A stretch of 37,614 nucleotides of DNA from positions 1-37,614 of the forward strand of contig DDWO01000027.1 in the NCBI GenBank assembly GCA_002345705.1, in the 5' to 3' direction. This document shows positions 7,471 to 15,770 of this stretch, piece by piece. Every line of letters begins with the position of its first letter. Positions within the stretch are counted from its first letter, which is position 1. The notes beneath the pieces are model-generated. The model did not search any database. It was not told the origin of the DNA and worked only from the letters and a program-made list of their open reading frames with translations. The stretch comes from Acholeplasmataceae bacterium UBA2284 (GTDB lineage Bacteria; Bacillota_I; Bacilli_A; Acholeplasmatales; Acholeplasmataceae). The position numbers were made by a program, and so were the translations under genes.

Positions 7471-8244
7471 CTATTTTTTCGTAAACACACTTGTAATGTT
7501 ATGTGTCGTGTTACCAGTTGTTAATGTGACAATGCCATCTTCATATACGACACTTAATGAGTAATCTCCTGACGCATATCGATAAGATATGGATGTGTTA
7601 GATCCAACAAATAAAAACATCTGCTCTCCCGGAAACGTCACGACTGTATGGTTGTTAATGGTTACATAGATGATTGAATCTCTAAGTTCAACTGAACTAG
7701 TACCAGAAAAACGATAGGTCCCACTAGTCACTAATGTTACTGTTCTTCGCTTTGGTAGATATCGACTTAATATTTCATCATCTAAATCATCCACTCTGGT
7801 TTTATCGTTAGTTATCAACTTTCTTGAATAACTTGAAAGTGTCACAGATGTTGTTGTTTTCGTATAAGCACATAAAACCAGCTCATATACCCCTTCGGTT
7901 GTCAAAAGATTTATGACGGTTAATGATGGATAACTACCAGTTTGTTCTTTCAAATATAAGCTGACGGTGTTATCAGATGTATTTACACCTAAAACAACAT
8001 AGCCATACTTGCTGGAATCTGGTGTTACACCAATCGTTGTCTGATTTTCAATATAGATGATTCTTCCATATACTGAAACATAGCCATCACTAAATGTAAT
8101 GGTATTATTTGCTAAAGTATAGCTACACTCACTTTTTAATCCTTTTAAGATCCCTACATCACTTGAAAATAGAAAATGATATAAATCAGAATCCATCTTT
8201 GATGTGACATTACCACCTTCAAAGGTGATTTTCTGTAATCCCAT
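7471..8244 (-). CDS. Distal tail / baseplate appendage protein
   Basis: A 257-residue protein starting MGLQKITFEGGNVTSKMDSD. Alternating short strands and turns rich in Ser, Thr, Tyr and Val run through the whole length. Its opening (an F-x-G-x-x-V-x-S/T-K-x-D-x-x-L-Y pattern) recalls the upper-baseplate proteins that sit between the tail hub and fibres of Gram-positive siphophages. It follows the hub gene directly. Function is inferred from position and composition. Confidence 0.65.
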   Translation of the reverse strand: MGLQKITFEGGNVTSKMDSDLYHFLFSSDVGILKGLKSECSYTLANNTITFSDGYVSVYGRIIYIENQTTIGVTPDSSKYGYVVLGVNTSDNTVSLYLKEQTGSYPSLTVINLLTTEGVYELVLCAYTKTTTSVTLSSYSRKLITNDKTRVDDLDDEILSRYLPKRRTVTLVTSGTYRFSGTSSVELRDSIIYVTINNHTVVTFPGEQMFLFVGSNTSISYRYASGDYSLSVVYEDGIVTLTTGNTTHNITSVFTKK

Positions 8245-9362
8245 CAGAATTCACCTCCATCGATATCTGTATTGGTAATTGTGATATTACTTGTTGAACC
8301 ACTACTTGTATTTTTACTGAGCAGTTGAATTTTTTCTGTTAGTTTCACACGATACTCTCCTAATGTAATCAGTGCATAATTGAATGAATCTTTAAACGTA
8401 ATGCCTGTAATCACTGATTCGTATGTTTTCCCTTTATGAATAAAAGAGACATAATCACCAAGATGAATATTCTCAAATAAAATAAATACCTTGTTTTTCA
8501 TGTCAATTGTAAATGTGATATTGTGATCAAGTTTAGATGTTACCATTTCACTTCTTGCTTTGGTTTCTAATGTTTCATAATCATTATCGGTATAGATATA
8601 ACTCTTGGCCATGACACTTGTGTATCTATTATCTGAGCTACCTTCTTCTGTGATTTCTCCTGTTGTAAGCAAATAATATGTCTTAATTATCTGATAGATT
8701 TGATTGTCGCTTCTTGGATAATACACAACCTTATTCACAAGTTGGCTGGTGGAATCATTGGTTTCCACATTTAAGATGGATGAAAAATCACTCTTGATTA
8801 CCATACCTTGATTCACACTAACAATTCTAAAAATAATACCAGTAATTCGACCTCTAAGATAAGTAACATCGGTGCTAAAGCTAATACAATATCCCTTTGA
8901 CACAAGTTCAAATATCTTTGACATATTGATGATGTTATCCGTTTCAAAACTTAGACTACCTGATACACTGGTTTCTTTACTTACAGTCAAATATGATAGG
9001 TTCTGTTTTTGATCTGAATTGTTCTTGAAATAGTCTGTGATTATTTGATATAGGTAATCCGCAAGGTCACCAGTAAAGCTTGTAGTTGGTATATCCAAAT
9101 TAAAAATCTCCCTGAAATCGAGAGACTTTATGTTCGTAGTGTAATCATCATTTAGTTCGATGCTTTCTAAGATTCCTATATATGAATAAACTTCATTCTT
9201 GAGAATAACAATATCTCCAATGGTACAGTTAATATTTGTCTTATTGACTTTGAAGGTTGATCTTTTTATAAGTACCATATCAAGTGCGAGTTCAAACTGG
9301 TTACTGACGTATGCGTTATCTTTATACTGCAGTGTACTACGATCTAGAAATAATAGTTTCAT
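8244..9362 (-). CDS. Tail hub / tail-associated protein (Tal-like)
   Basis: A 372-residue protein with the position and size of the Gp37-like or Tal-type tail hub of Firmicutes siphophages: third after the tape measure in transcription order once the distal tail protein is counted. It is strand-rich with several beta-barrel-like stretches (KVNKTNINCTIGDIVILKN, IHLGDYVSFIHKGKTYESV). The C-terminus is a Ser, Thr and Asn linker ending TDIDGGEF, a tail-protein C-terminal motif of the DGGxF type. No lytic (NlpC/P60, lysozyme) domain is present. Confidence 0.7.
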   Translation of the reverse strand: MKLLFLDRSTLQYKDNAYVSNQFELALDMVLIKRSTFKVNKTNINCTIGDIVILKNEVYSYIGILESIELNDDYTTNIKSLDFREIFNLDIPTTSFTGDLADYLYQIITDYFKNNSDQKQNLSYLTVSKETSVSGSLSFETDNIINMSKIFELVSKGYCISFSTDVTYLRGRITGIIFRIVSVNQGMVIKSDFSSILNVETNDSTSQLVNKVVYYPRSDNQIYQIIKTYYLLTTGEITEEGSSDNRYTSVMAKSYIYTDNDYETLETKARSEMVTSKLDHNITFTIDMKNKVFILFENIHLGDYVSFIHKGKTYESVITGITFKDSFNYALITLGEYRVKLTEKIQLLSKNTSSGSTSNITITNTDIDGGEF

Positions 9363-9365
9363 ATT

Positions 9366-10196
9366 TTATATTCCTAAATAGCCTTCTAGTATAGTTACCC
9401 TGCAAATCGATTCCGTAGCGACTCCTGGTTTGAATTCAATTTCATAAACTCCATGTTCAAGGAATATAAAATTGTCTTCTTCAAAGTCTTGTAATCCATA
9501 TATGTCAGTAACTACACCTGATTCATCCATCACCATTTCTTGTTTACTTGGAATAGAGTTGATGGTAATGGTTATATCTTCTGCAGTTAAATATAAACGT
9601 AATACAGATACCACTTCTCCATTCTTCTTAATTAGTACTTCTGGATCAACCACACTTCCTATCATTTCTATGACAATTGGTGCATCATTTAATCCTTCAT
9701 TTCTAATGAATGCCTTACCTTCATAGGAACTGGAATAATAATATGGATAAGTGTAAGGATATACTTTCCCACTTGATGATCCATTAGCGATAATCTCGTA
9801 CGATTTTTCTTTCAACCATAGAGATAATTTCTTAAAGATAATATTACTTTGAATGGTACTAGCGACTAACTCTGCTTTCGATAAGCTTGAGATATCGACA
9901 TAACAGTAGGCACTAAAAGCGTCATTTTGATAATGGAGTTTATATTCTTTGTTACTTTTACTGATAAAATCTACGAAAGACTTATATCCTTGATATCCCT
10001 TAAGAAAGATTAATGTTTCAGAAATCTCCGACAAAGGAATATTATATTCTGAACGAGAATAAAATCGGCTATATTCTAAATACTTCAAATCTAGAGAAAA
10101 ACCTAGCCCACTCACCTGAGAGATGAGCGTTTGATTCTTATGGTTAAAGTAATAGATGTCACCGTATTCATTTTCTAGGTAAAATTGTCTAATCAT
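9366..10196 (-). CDS. Distal tail protein (Dit-like)
   Basis: A 276-residue protein, MIRQFYLENEYGDIYYFN at the start, matching the N-terminal ring strand pattern of distal tail proteins that connect the tube to the baseplate. Its start overlaps the tape-measure stop by 4 nt, the standard tape measure - Dit - hub order. The middle carries YPYTYPYYYSSSYEGKAFI, a loop rich in tyrosine. The C-terminal part (EVLIKKNGEVVSVLRLYL, then IFLEHGVYEIEFKPG) looks like a galectin-type beta-sandwich of Dit proteins. Recognition is from order and general pattern. Confidence 0.7.
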   Translation of the reverse strand: MIRQFYLENEYGDIYYFNHKNQTLISQVSGLGFSLDLKYLEYSRFYSRSEYNIPLSEISETLIFLKGYQGYKSFVDFISKSNKEYKLHYQNDAFSAYCYVDISSLSKAELVASTIQSNIIFKKLSLWLKEKSYEIIANGSSSGKVYPYTYPYYYSSSYEGKAFIRNEGLNDAPIVIEMIGSVVDPEVLIKKNGEVVSVLRLYLTAEDITITINSIPSKQEMVMDESGVVTDIYGLQDFEEDNFIFLEHGVYEIEFKPGVATESICRVTILEGYLGI

Positions 10197-12202
10197 ATCA
10201 CGCTACCTCCTAATGCCTTATTGATGGAATCCACATCAAAGGTTGGTGATGTTGTATTTATCGTGATGTTGTTTGTATTGCTTGTTGATGTACTAGCGTT
10301 TGAATTGTTGACTGTGCTCGATCCTTTCAAGTTAAATGTATCAGCAAAGAAATCACCAATCCCACCAAAGAAACCACTCACTTTATCAGCTGCGTTTGAT
10401 GCAAAATTACTAATACCATCAGTAACTTTATTTGCAATGTTTGAAATACCTTCAGTTACGTTTGAAAAAGTATCTTTTACTTTACCACCAAAGTCGCCAA
10501 TCTTTGAAGGTAAGTCACCAATCCACTCAAAGATCTTCTGGATAAATTCTACAATCTTCTGAACAACCTTTAATACCGGTTCGAGTACTGTTTTAAGTAC
10601 ATTGATTGCTGGAACTAGTATTGCATTCAATACCTCTCCAACAACTGTAATTAGTGGAGCTAGTGCTTCTAAAATACCAGCAAATATTTGGATTTGAGAA
10701 ATAAGTGGCATAAGGATAACATCTAGGATCGGAACTAATAAATCGACTAGCATAACAACTAAATCAATGATGACATCTAGGATTGGTTGAAGAGCAGTCA
10801 TCAGACTATCCACAATCGCTAAGATAGGAGGAAGTAATTGCATGAACGTTTCCATAAGTCTTCCCAGTAATGCTTTGAATTCTTCACTTTGAAATAATGC
10901 CATTGCTAAAATGGCAATCAATGCACCAATACCAAGTGTTGCAGTATTAATTCCTACACCTGCAAATATCCCCGATGTTCCTACAGCTTTAAGAGCCATA
11001 GATCCTGCGTTCAGAAGAGGACCTACTTTACCAACAACAGATAACACAGGTCCTATAGCAGCTACTAATCCAGTTAAAGTAGCAATGATTTTCTTTGTTC
11101 CAGAATCCATGTTGTTCCATTTATCAATCCAGTCTTTTAACGTAGGAATCACATTATCTCTGACTTTAATAATAAGTTCCTGGATAACTGGTAAGAGTGT
11201 ACTTGCTAAATCAACACCCAAACTTGAGACTGCTTGTTTGGTTCGATCAAGCGCATCTGTGAACTCTCCAGCTTGAGCTGCTCGTTCATTGGTGACAACA
11301 CCTAACGCTTGTGCTTCTGCTCTTAAATCACTGATAGCATCGGTTTCACTTGATAAGATAGGGAGTACTTCAGTACCAATTTTCTCACCAAAAAATTCGT
11401 TGGCCACACCAACTCTCACTGATTCATCAGCAACATCACTTAATGCATCCCTGATAAGTTCAAATGCTTCATCTGTATTCTTACCTTTTAGATCATCAAC
11501 AGTAAGACCAATTAAAGCAAGGCTATCAGCAACCTTATCGCCATTACCAGTCGCAATATCTCCTAATATACCATTGACTTTCATGAAAGCTTTAGACATG
11601 GATTCTGTTGAAGTACCCATAATGGTTGCGACATGATTCCATTCTTGGAACTGTTCTGCAGATAATCCTAGTTTCTGTGCGGTGTCACCAATCTCATCTG
11701 CTGTATAAGCAGTTTTAACAGAGAATGCCGTTAAAGCAGAAACGGCACCTAAAATAGGTACCGTTACGCTTTTTGTTAATGTTGATCCAAGTTTACCAAT
11801 CTTCTCGAAGTTAGCATTCGCCAGTTGTTTGATCTTGGTGTTTGTGTTTTCCAATTGTCCATTTAGTTTAGCAACTTCTGCTTCACTGTATTGAACATTT
11901 CGTTTGAGCTTGTTGAACTCTTCTTGACTCATATCACCAACTTGAACAGCCTTTCTCGCACGTTCAAGTTCCTGGTTTTGTGTTTCAAGTTTCTTTTTTG
12001 TTTGGACTAAAATATCATTTAACTTCGATTGTTTTTGTTTCCATAAATCAAGGTTTGTACTGTCGTAACGAAGGTTCGTATTAATCGCTCTTAAGTCTTT
12101 GTTTTGTTCCTTGAGTTCTTTCTTGATGCCGTTTAATTCGTTTTCTAAATCTTTACCATCAAGGGTTAGTTTGATATTTAGTCCTTTGACTGTTTCTGCC
12201 AT
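10193..12202 (-). CDS. Tail tape measure protein
   Basis: A 669-residue protein that sets tail length. The first 130 residues are a long coiled coil (e.g. LDGKDLENELNGIKKELKEQ). A PhageMin-type core with TAYTADEIGDTAQKLGLSAE at about 167-186 follows, then a hydrophobic region (about 360-480) with glycine- and alanine-rich membrane-like helices and repeated LVPILDVILMPLISQI-type segments. The C-terminus is amphipathic and then a Ser/Thr/Asn linker. It follows an AGGAGG site. Modest for a siphophage tape measure; at about 0.15 nm per residue it would imply a tail near 100 nm (inference). Confidence 0.93.
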   Translation of the reverse strand: MAETVKGLNIKLTLDGKDLENELNGIKKELKEQNKDLRAINTNLRYDSTNLDLWKQKQSKLNDILVQTKKKLETQNQELERARKAVQVGDMSQEEFNKLKRNVQYSEAEVAKLNGQLENTNTKIKQLANANFEKIGKLGSTLTKSVTVPILGAVSALTAFSVKTAYTADEIGDTAQKLGLSAEQFQEWNHVATIMGTSTESMSKAFMKVNGILGDIATGNGDKVADSLALIGLTVDDLKGKNTDEAFELIRDALSDVADESVRVGVANEFFGEKIGTEVLPILSSETDAISDLRAEAQALGVVTNERAAQAGEFTDALDRTKQAVSSLGVDLASTLLPVIQELIIKVRDNVIPTLKDWIDKWNNMDSGTKKIIATLTGLVAAIGPVLSVVGKVGPLLNAGSMALKAVGTSGIFAGVGINTATLGIGALIAILAMALFQSEEFKALLGRLMETFMQLLPPILAIVDSLMTALQPILDVIIDLVVMLVDLLVPILDVILMPLISQIQIFAGILEALAPLITVVGEVLNAILVPAINVLKTVLEPVLKVVQKIVEFIQKIFEWIGDLPSKIGDFGGKVKDTFSNVTEGISNIANKVTDGISNFASNAADKVSGFFGGIGDFFADTFNLKGSSTVNNSNASTSTSNTNNITINTTSPTFDVDSINKALGGSVI

Positions 12203-12220
12203 TAATACTCACCTCCTGTT

Positions 12221-12248
12221 CAAAAGAAAAACACATCCGAAGATGTGC
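12221..12248 (-). terminator. Terminator of the RelB-like accessory gene
   Basis: On the minus strand CACATC-TTCG-GATGTG forms a stem with the very stable UUCG loop, followed by TTTTTCTTTT. It lies 12 nt after the stop of the 12260-13195 gene and before the tape-measure ribosome site, so it insulates that gene from the structural operon or partly attenuates it. Confidence 0.8.
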
Positions 12249-12259
12249 TTGATTAATTT

Positions 12260-13195
12260 TTATTGTTTATATAATCCTTCATGGATTAAAAATTCTTTAA
12301 ATCTCTTTAATGCATTGATTACTGCTCTATTGCTTTTCTTACCTAAATCTTCTTTGGCACCACCAAAATCATATGCCTTAATATAAGAATCAATATTTAC
12401 AATTAGTTCTGTAATATTAATATTCTCAGTTTGCAACACAAACGACATTCTTCTTTGTGCGTAATCAACTGTTGTACTTCCTAGACCAGATGGGGTAACT
12501 GCACTATAGCCGATAGATTCTAAATATCTTTCAAAACGATTTAAGACATTAGTAATATCAATTTTATCTGTATTTTTTTGTGTTTTGTTTTCTAATTCAT
12601 TAGATATAACCTTGTTTTGTTTTCTCAACAAATCAGTCATTGAATTTGCAAACGTAGGAATGTTTCTGTTCCAATAAGGTATTGATACTTCAATTGAATG
12701 CAATGCTTTTTGATATGCACTTTCTCCTAAATTCTTTTTAAATTTATCTATAAAGAATTCAAAATCACTAGGCTTCATTGAACGCTTATTGATTTCTCCA
12801 TTTAATAAATTAATTAAAATATTTAGATATATTGTTGCACTACCATAATTCATCCCGGATTTCTCTGAAATATAATCTGCCATTTCCTTTACATCAAAAT
12901 ATCCATCTTTAATTTTGATAAATGCACTCCAAACTTCCTCGATCATTTCGATCGTAATAGCATTGTTAGATCTTCTTCTTGAACCTAATTGTGGAGAAAA
13001 GGAATTTTCATTATTCGTTGATTCCCCGGAACTATCATCATGTTTTTGTCTGACATTAAAAGGTAATCCTTTTTCTTTAACAATTTTTCTTACAAAAATA
13101 CTAAATGCAATCTCTAAATCCAAACCAACCGAATCCAGTATATCGTTAACCTCATCAAGTAGTTCATCATCAAGTTCAAACATTAATTTAGCCAT
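12260..13195 (-). CDS. RelB/DinJ-like N-terminus fused to unknown helical domain (moron)
   Basis: A 311-residue protein. Residues 1-48 (MAKLMFELDDELLDEVNDIL at the start, then AFSIFVRKIVKEKGLPFNV) match the ribbon-helix-helix domain of RelB/DinJ antitoxins, which binds operator DNA. A polar linker (about 50-75) leads to a helical region (about 80-180) with NYGSATIYLNILINLLNGE, a segment resembling the helical module in front of some Firmicutes HNH endonucleases. A final domain (about 215-311) contains RRMSFVLQTENINITELIVN. No toxin partner gene is adjacent. It interrupts the usual tail chaperone - tape measure order and has its own consensus promoter, AGGAGG site and terminator, so it is an accessory gene expressed from the prophage. 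Function is unknown; autoregulation by the N-terminal domain is likely. Confidence 0.8.
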   Translation of the reverse strand: MAKLMFELDDELLDEVNDILDSVGLDLEIAFSIFVRKIVKEKGLPFNVRQKHDDSSGESTNNENSFSPQLGSRRRSNNAITIEMIEEVWSAFIKIKDGYFDVKEMADYISEKSGMNYGSATIYLNILINLLNGEINKRSMKPSDFEFFIDKFKKNLGESAYQKALHSIEVSIPYWNRNIPTFANSMTDLLRKQNKVISNELENKTQKNTDKIDITNVLNRFERYLESIGYSAVTPSGLGSTTVDYAQRRMSFVLQTENINITELIVNIDSYIKAYDFGGAKEDLGKKSNRAVINALKRFKEFLIHEGLYKQ

Positions 13196-13214
13196 ATGAT
13201 AGCCTCCTATTTTT

Positions 13215-13287
13215 GATTACTTAGAATTACTGATTAAATTATATAACTTTACTATGTTTACTGTCAATAGTAATTTTTAAGTAATTA
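13215..13287 (-). repeat. Array of TTACT/AGTAA half-sites over the moron promoter
   Basis: Six copies of TTACT or its complement lie in 73 nt, on both sides of and between the -35 and -10 boxes. Two form an exact 7-bp inverted repeat, TTACTAT (13249-13255) and ATAGTAA (13267-13273), with an 11-nt spacer. Such arrays of short sites suit a ribbon-helix-helix repressor, and the gene downstream encodes one. Binding is inferred. Confidence 0.55.
13238..13267 (-). promoter_or_regulatory. Consensus promoter of the RelB-like moron
   Basis: A perfect -35 TTGACA (complement of 13262-13267) and perfect -10 TATAAT (complement of 13238-13243) are separated by 18 nt. This is the strongest promoter-like sequence in the window. 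It points at the gene starting at 13195 and lies just after the end of the frameshifted tail-chaperone frame. Confidence 0.85.
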
Positions 13288-13822
13288 TAGTAAGAACTTA
13301 TCAATATCGCTCTGAGTTGCTTTTTTTGATGATTGATTTCCATTAATTACATTCATTTCAAGCTCTACAATCTCAAAATAAGTATCTAGATCAAATGTTT
13401 TAGTATCTTCAATAGAGATACCTAGATGAGCAAGGTTGAATATGATGTTTGCTGTTATATTTACTTCATCATTTCTTTGTGGGTGGTTTGGGTGTGCTTC
13501 CTTTTTGAAACGTCCCTAGCATTTCACCAATCGTATTCGTCAGATTTTCAAGTTCATTTTGATTACTTAAAATAGAAAAATCCAACGACATTAAGAAGTC
13601 GTTGTAAGATTGTTTGCTGAATGGTCTATGTAGTACATAGATGATTCTAAAGATTGTGTCAATCACAGTAGACAGATCATCTTCTTTTTTAATATTTGAT
13701 TTCTCTAATTTCTTGATATCACTAAATAACTCTGTTGAAAATACATTACGATAATCAATAATCGTAAATAGTGATGAATGAAGACGATAATCCTTATCGC
13801 CAAGTTTAAGTGTTTTTTCCAT
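13285..13822 (-). CDS. Frameshifted long tail assembly chaperone (gpG-gpT type)
   Basis: Past the TGA of the short chaperone (13469) a second frame is open without a stop from about 13513 to the TAA at 13285. It encodes helical sequence such as NDEVNITANIIFNLAHLGIS and ends SDIDKFLL. Moving from the first frame to it needs +1 (or -2). The overlap ACA CCC AAA CCA CCC ACA has two CCC-A codons where a proline tRNA could slip +1 from CCC to CCA, and AAA-TGA follows. Tail chaperones of siphophages are almost always made as a short and a frameshifted long form, in a fixed ratio, to load onto the tape measure. The exact slip site is not proven. Confidence 0.75.
13469..13822 (-). CDS. Tail assembly chaperone, short form (gpG-like)
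   Basis: A 117-residue protein starting MEKTLKLGDKDYRLHSSLF. It is helical, acidic to neutral, and located between the major tail protein and the tape measure (the accessory gene apart), the standard place for the gpG-type chaperone. It ends STPKPPTKK at a TGA, inside which the long form's frame change is expected. A ribosome site lies ahead of the ATG at 13822 (AAGGAGATAATC). Confidence 0.8.
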   Translation of the reverse strand: MEKTLKLGDKDYRLHSSLFTIIDYRNVFSTELFSDIKKLEKSNIKKEDDLSTVIDTIFRIIYVLHRPFSKQSYNDFLMSLDFSILSNQNELENLTNTIGEMLGTFQKGSTPKPPTKK

Positions 13823-13836
13823 AATAGATTATCTCC

Positions 13837-14403
13837 TTAAATAAATGTTGGTAATGTTGGTGCTGTAGTAAGGAATGCTGCATAGTTTGCATCACCCACA
13901 CCAGCAATGACTCTTAAAATTAGATTGTCTCCAGATTCAATTGGTCTAGCAGTAATGTTTAACGTGATAGAGTTTGCTTCAATTGAATCAGCTTTTGATT
14001 TACTTGCATCTCCTGATGGAGTAGCAGTACATAAGAAATACCATATACGTCTTGCTTTAATATCACCTTGAATTTCATATCCTAAAGCAAATGTCTTTGT
14101 TTCACCATTTACAACTTCTACTAGATTACCATTTGTATCTTCAAGAACTCCAAAGATGTCCTTTTTGAACACGTCATCAATCTCGGTAAATTTAAGTGTA
14201 ACATTCGTTCCAGAATTTGATACGAGCGTTGCGATTACTTTATCATCTGCATACACTTGTGTACTTCCACCGATAGCTTCTGTTGTAATCTCCTGTGCAC
14301 CTTCTAAACGTTTAGGTGTAGCAAAAGTCCAACTGCCATCTTCTGCTTGAGTAGCGAGTGCATAGTGTACATTAGTTAGGCCAAATGTGACTTTATTACT
14401 CAT
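13837..14403 (-). CDS. Major tail tube protein (phi13 family)
   Basis: A 188-residue protein starting MSNKVTFGLTNVHYALATQ, with GSWTFATPKRLEGAQEI and ADDKVIATLVSNSGTNVTL. This opening (x-V-x-[FY]-G-L-x-N-V-H-Y-A) is typical of phi13-type major tail proteins of Gram-positive siphophages, which polymerise into the tail tube. The gene sits between the tail-completion genes and the chaperone. Length and position fit; confidence is high. Confidence 0.9.
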   Translation of the reverse strand: MSNKVTFGLTNVHYALATQAEDGSWTFATPKRLEGAQEITTEAIGGSTQVYADDKVIATLVSNSGTNVTLKFTEIDDVFKKDIFGVLEDTNGNLVEVVNGETKTFALGYEIQGDIKARRIWYFLCTATPSGDASKSKADSIEANSITLNITARPIESGDNLILRVIAGVGDANYAAFLTTAPTLPTFI

Positions 14404-14739
14404 TTAAAAAACCTCCTGTTTGATTTCATATACTCTATTGACTGAACTATCTTCATTGACGAATTCAGATAATAATTCAAATTCATATCCCATAAAATAA
14501 AGGGATGCTTCTAATTGTTCTTCTAGTCCTATGTTCTTCTTTTCAGTGATTAAACTAACTTGAATGGTTGCTACTTTTGCAACTACTCTATCATCAGCAT
14601 AGACAATTGATCGATTGCTTAATTCTTGATAGATGATATAGTTTGGATCATCTTCTAAACCTACTCTGGTTCCATAAGATACCTTTCCAGGTAAAACGGA
14701 GTTCAAAGTATCATATAATGCTTCCAGTTTTTCTTGCAC
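14404..14739 (-). CDS. Tail terminator/completion protein
   Basis: A 111-residue protein of the connector region, MQEKLEALYDTLNSVLPGKV at the start. A pattern of strands follows (VSYGTRVG, NYIIYQEL, RVVAKVATIQVSLITEKKN) that resembles tail-terminator folds which cap the tube and mate with the head. It overlaps the preceding gene by 1 nt and abuts the tail-tube gene. Assignment rests mostly on gene order. Confidence 0.7.
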   Translation of the reverse strand: MQEKLEALYDTLNSVLPGKVSYGTRVGLEDDPNYIIYQELSNRSIVYADDRVVAKVATIQVSLITEKKNIGLEEQLEASLYFMGYEFELLSEFVNEDSSVNRVYEIKQEVF

Positions 14740-15131
14740 TAATCATCACCCTTTTCAATAATCGATTTAATGTCTTCTAGCATCTTTGGTGTAAGTAAAT
14801 CATAGGCTGGACGCATGAATGGTCTAGGTCCTACATACTTACCACTCCGATGTGTAAAACCAAATTCAAGCAAATGTGTCAGCTTTCCTTTCTCATTTGA
14901 AAAGATAACAATTGTCTTGTTGACACCACTGCCTATTGGTTCAGCTACAAACGAATTAGCAAATGGTTTTGTGCCACCACTTCTAGGTGCATGAGTACTG
15001 ATATACTTCACGATTTCCTGAGCCGTTTCATCAAGTCGTTTTTCAAGTTTGCCAATAATGTCTTCTGCATATTCTTCTACCATATTTGAAATAGCTACAC
15101 CAAGTTCATCAAGCGTAACCAATGATATCAC
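14739..15131 (-). CDS. HK97 gp10-like tail-completion protein
   Basis: A 130-residue protein with the HK97-gp10 family pattern: a helical start, the stretch ISTHAPRSGGTKPFANSF (about residues 45-62), LLEFGFTHRSGKYVGPRPFM (about 89-108) and a helical end. These proteins join head to tail. The start codon is most likely GTG at 15131, overlapping the end of the preceding gene by 23 nt; the ribosome site is weak, so the exact start is uncertain. Confidence 0.85.
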   Translation of the reverse strand: MISLVTLDELGVAISNMVEEYAEDIIGKLEKRLDETAQEIVKYISTHAPRSGGTKPFANSFVAEPIGSGVNKTIVIFSNEKGKLTHLLEFGFTHRSGKYVGPRPFMRPAYDLLTPKMLEDIKSIIEKGDD

Positions 15132-15444
15132 TCTTTCTGATCTTAGATTTACTTAAGTAGAGTTCAATGAACTGTCCGATTTGATACGTACGTTCAATCT
15201 TATAGATGTCTCCTGCTATGTCTGCGTATTTGCTACCATCGTATAAGAAGCTTTGAATCTTGAGTGCTATATCAATCCTAATGTCTGATCGTTTACTTTC
15301 ATAGTATTCGTTTGATGTAATACTAAAATTTATACCGGCAACTTCTTTTGAGTTAATAAATTGGTATATTGAAGAACCAATAGAATTTTGAACCAAATCC
15401 ATGGTTAGCAATTTTAGTGATATATTGGGTGAATTAGGATACAT
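15109..15444 (-). CDS. Head-tail joining protein (head closure)
   Basis: A 111-residue protein from the ATG at 15444, with AAGGAG 9 nt upstream; an earlier ATG at 15471 lies within the preceding gene and lacks a site. Strand-rich sequence with DIRIDIALKIQSFLYDGSKY and GDIYKIERTYQIGQFIELYL suggests the small beta-barrel of head-closure (SPP1 gp16-like) proteins. Its place as second gene of the connector cluster agrees. Confidence 0.7.
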   Translation of the reverse strand: MYPNSPNISLKLLTMDLVQNSIGSSIYQFINSKEVAGINFSITSNEYYESKRSDIRIDIALKIQSFLYDGSKYADIAGDIYKIERTYQIGQFIELYLSKSKIRKSDIIGYA

Positions 15445-15730
15445 TTTCTGAAACTCCTTGTGTGAGTGCAATCTGTCCTACCAACATATCAAATGTTTTC
15501 GGTAGTTCTTTTGCACTTCCATCATTTTTAAAGCCAAAAAATGTCTTCACATAAATAATAATCACAGTGCTAACCATGGGATTTGATTCATCATTTATAT
15601 AAGAAGGATTAATCCCACAACTCGTTAAGTATGCTTTGCAACTCCCAATATGAGTGTTCAACTCGTCATCAGCAAATGATTCTGATAAAGGTATGAGTAG
15701 TGCTTTTTTTACAATGTCTAGTATGTCCAT
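15434..15730 (-). CDS. Head-tail connector protein (gp6-like)
   Basis: A 98-residue, mainly helical protein starting MDILDIVKKALLIPLSESFA and containing CGINPSYINDESNPMVST. The helix pattern and first place after the capsid match gp6/gp15-type DNA-packaging connectors, which form a ring under the portal. It ends with an 11-nt overlap of the next gene. Confidence 0.8.
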   Translation of the reverse strand: MDILDIVKKALLIPLSESFADDELNTHIGSCKAYLTSCGINPSYINDESNPMVSTVIIIYVKTFFGFKNDGSAKELPKTFDMLVGQIALTQGVSENVS

Positions 15731-15770
15731 GAGATCAATCCTTTCTTACCTGGTTAATTTGCTTTAGCTA

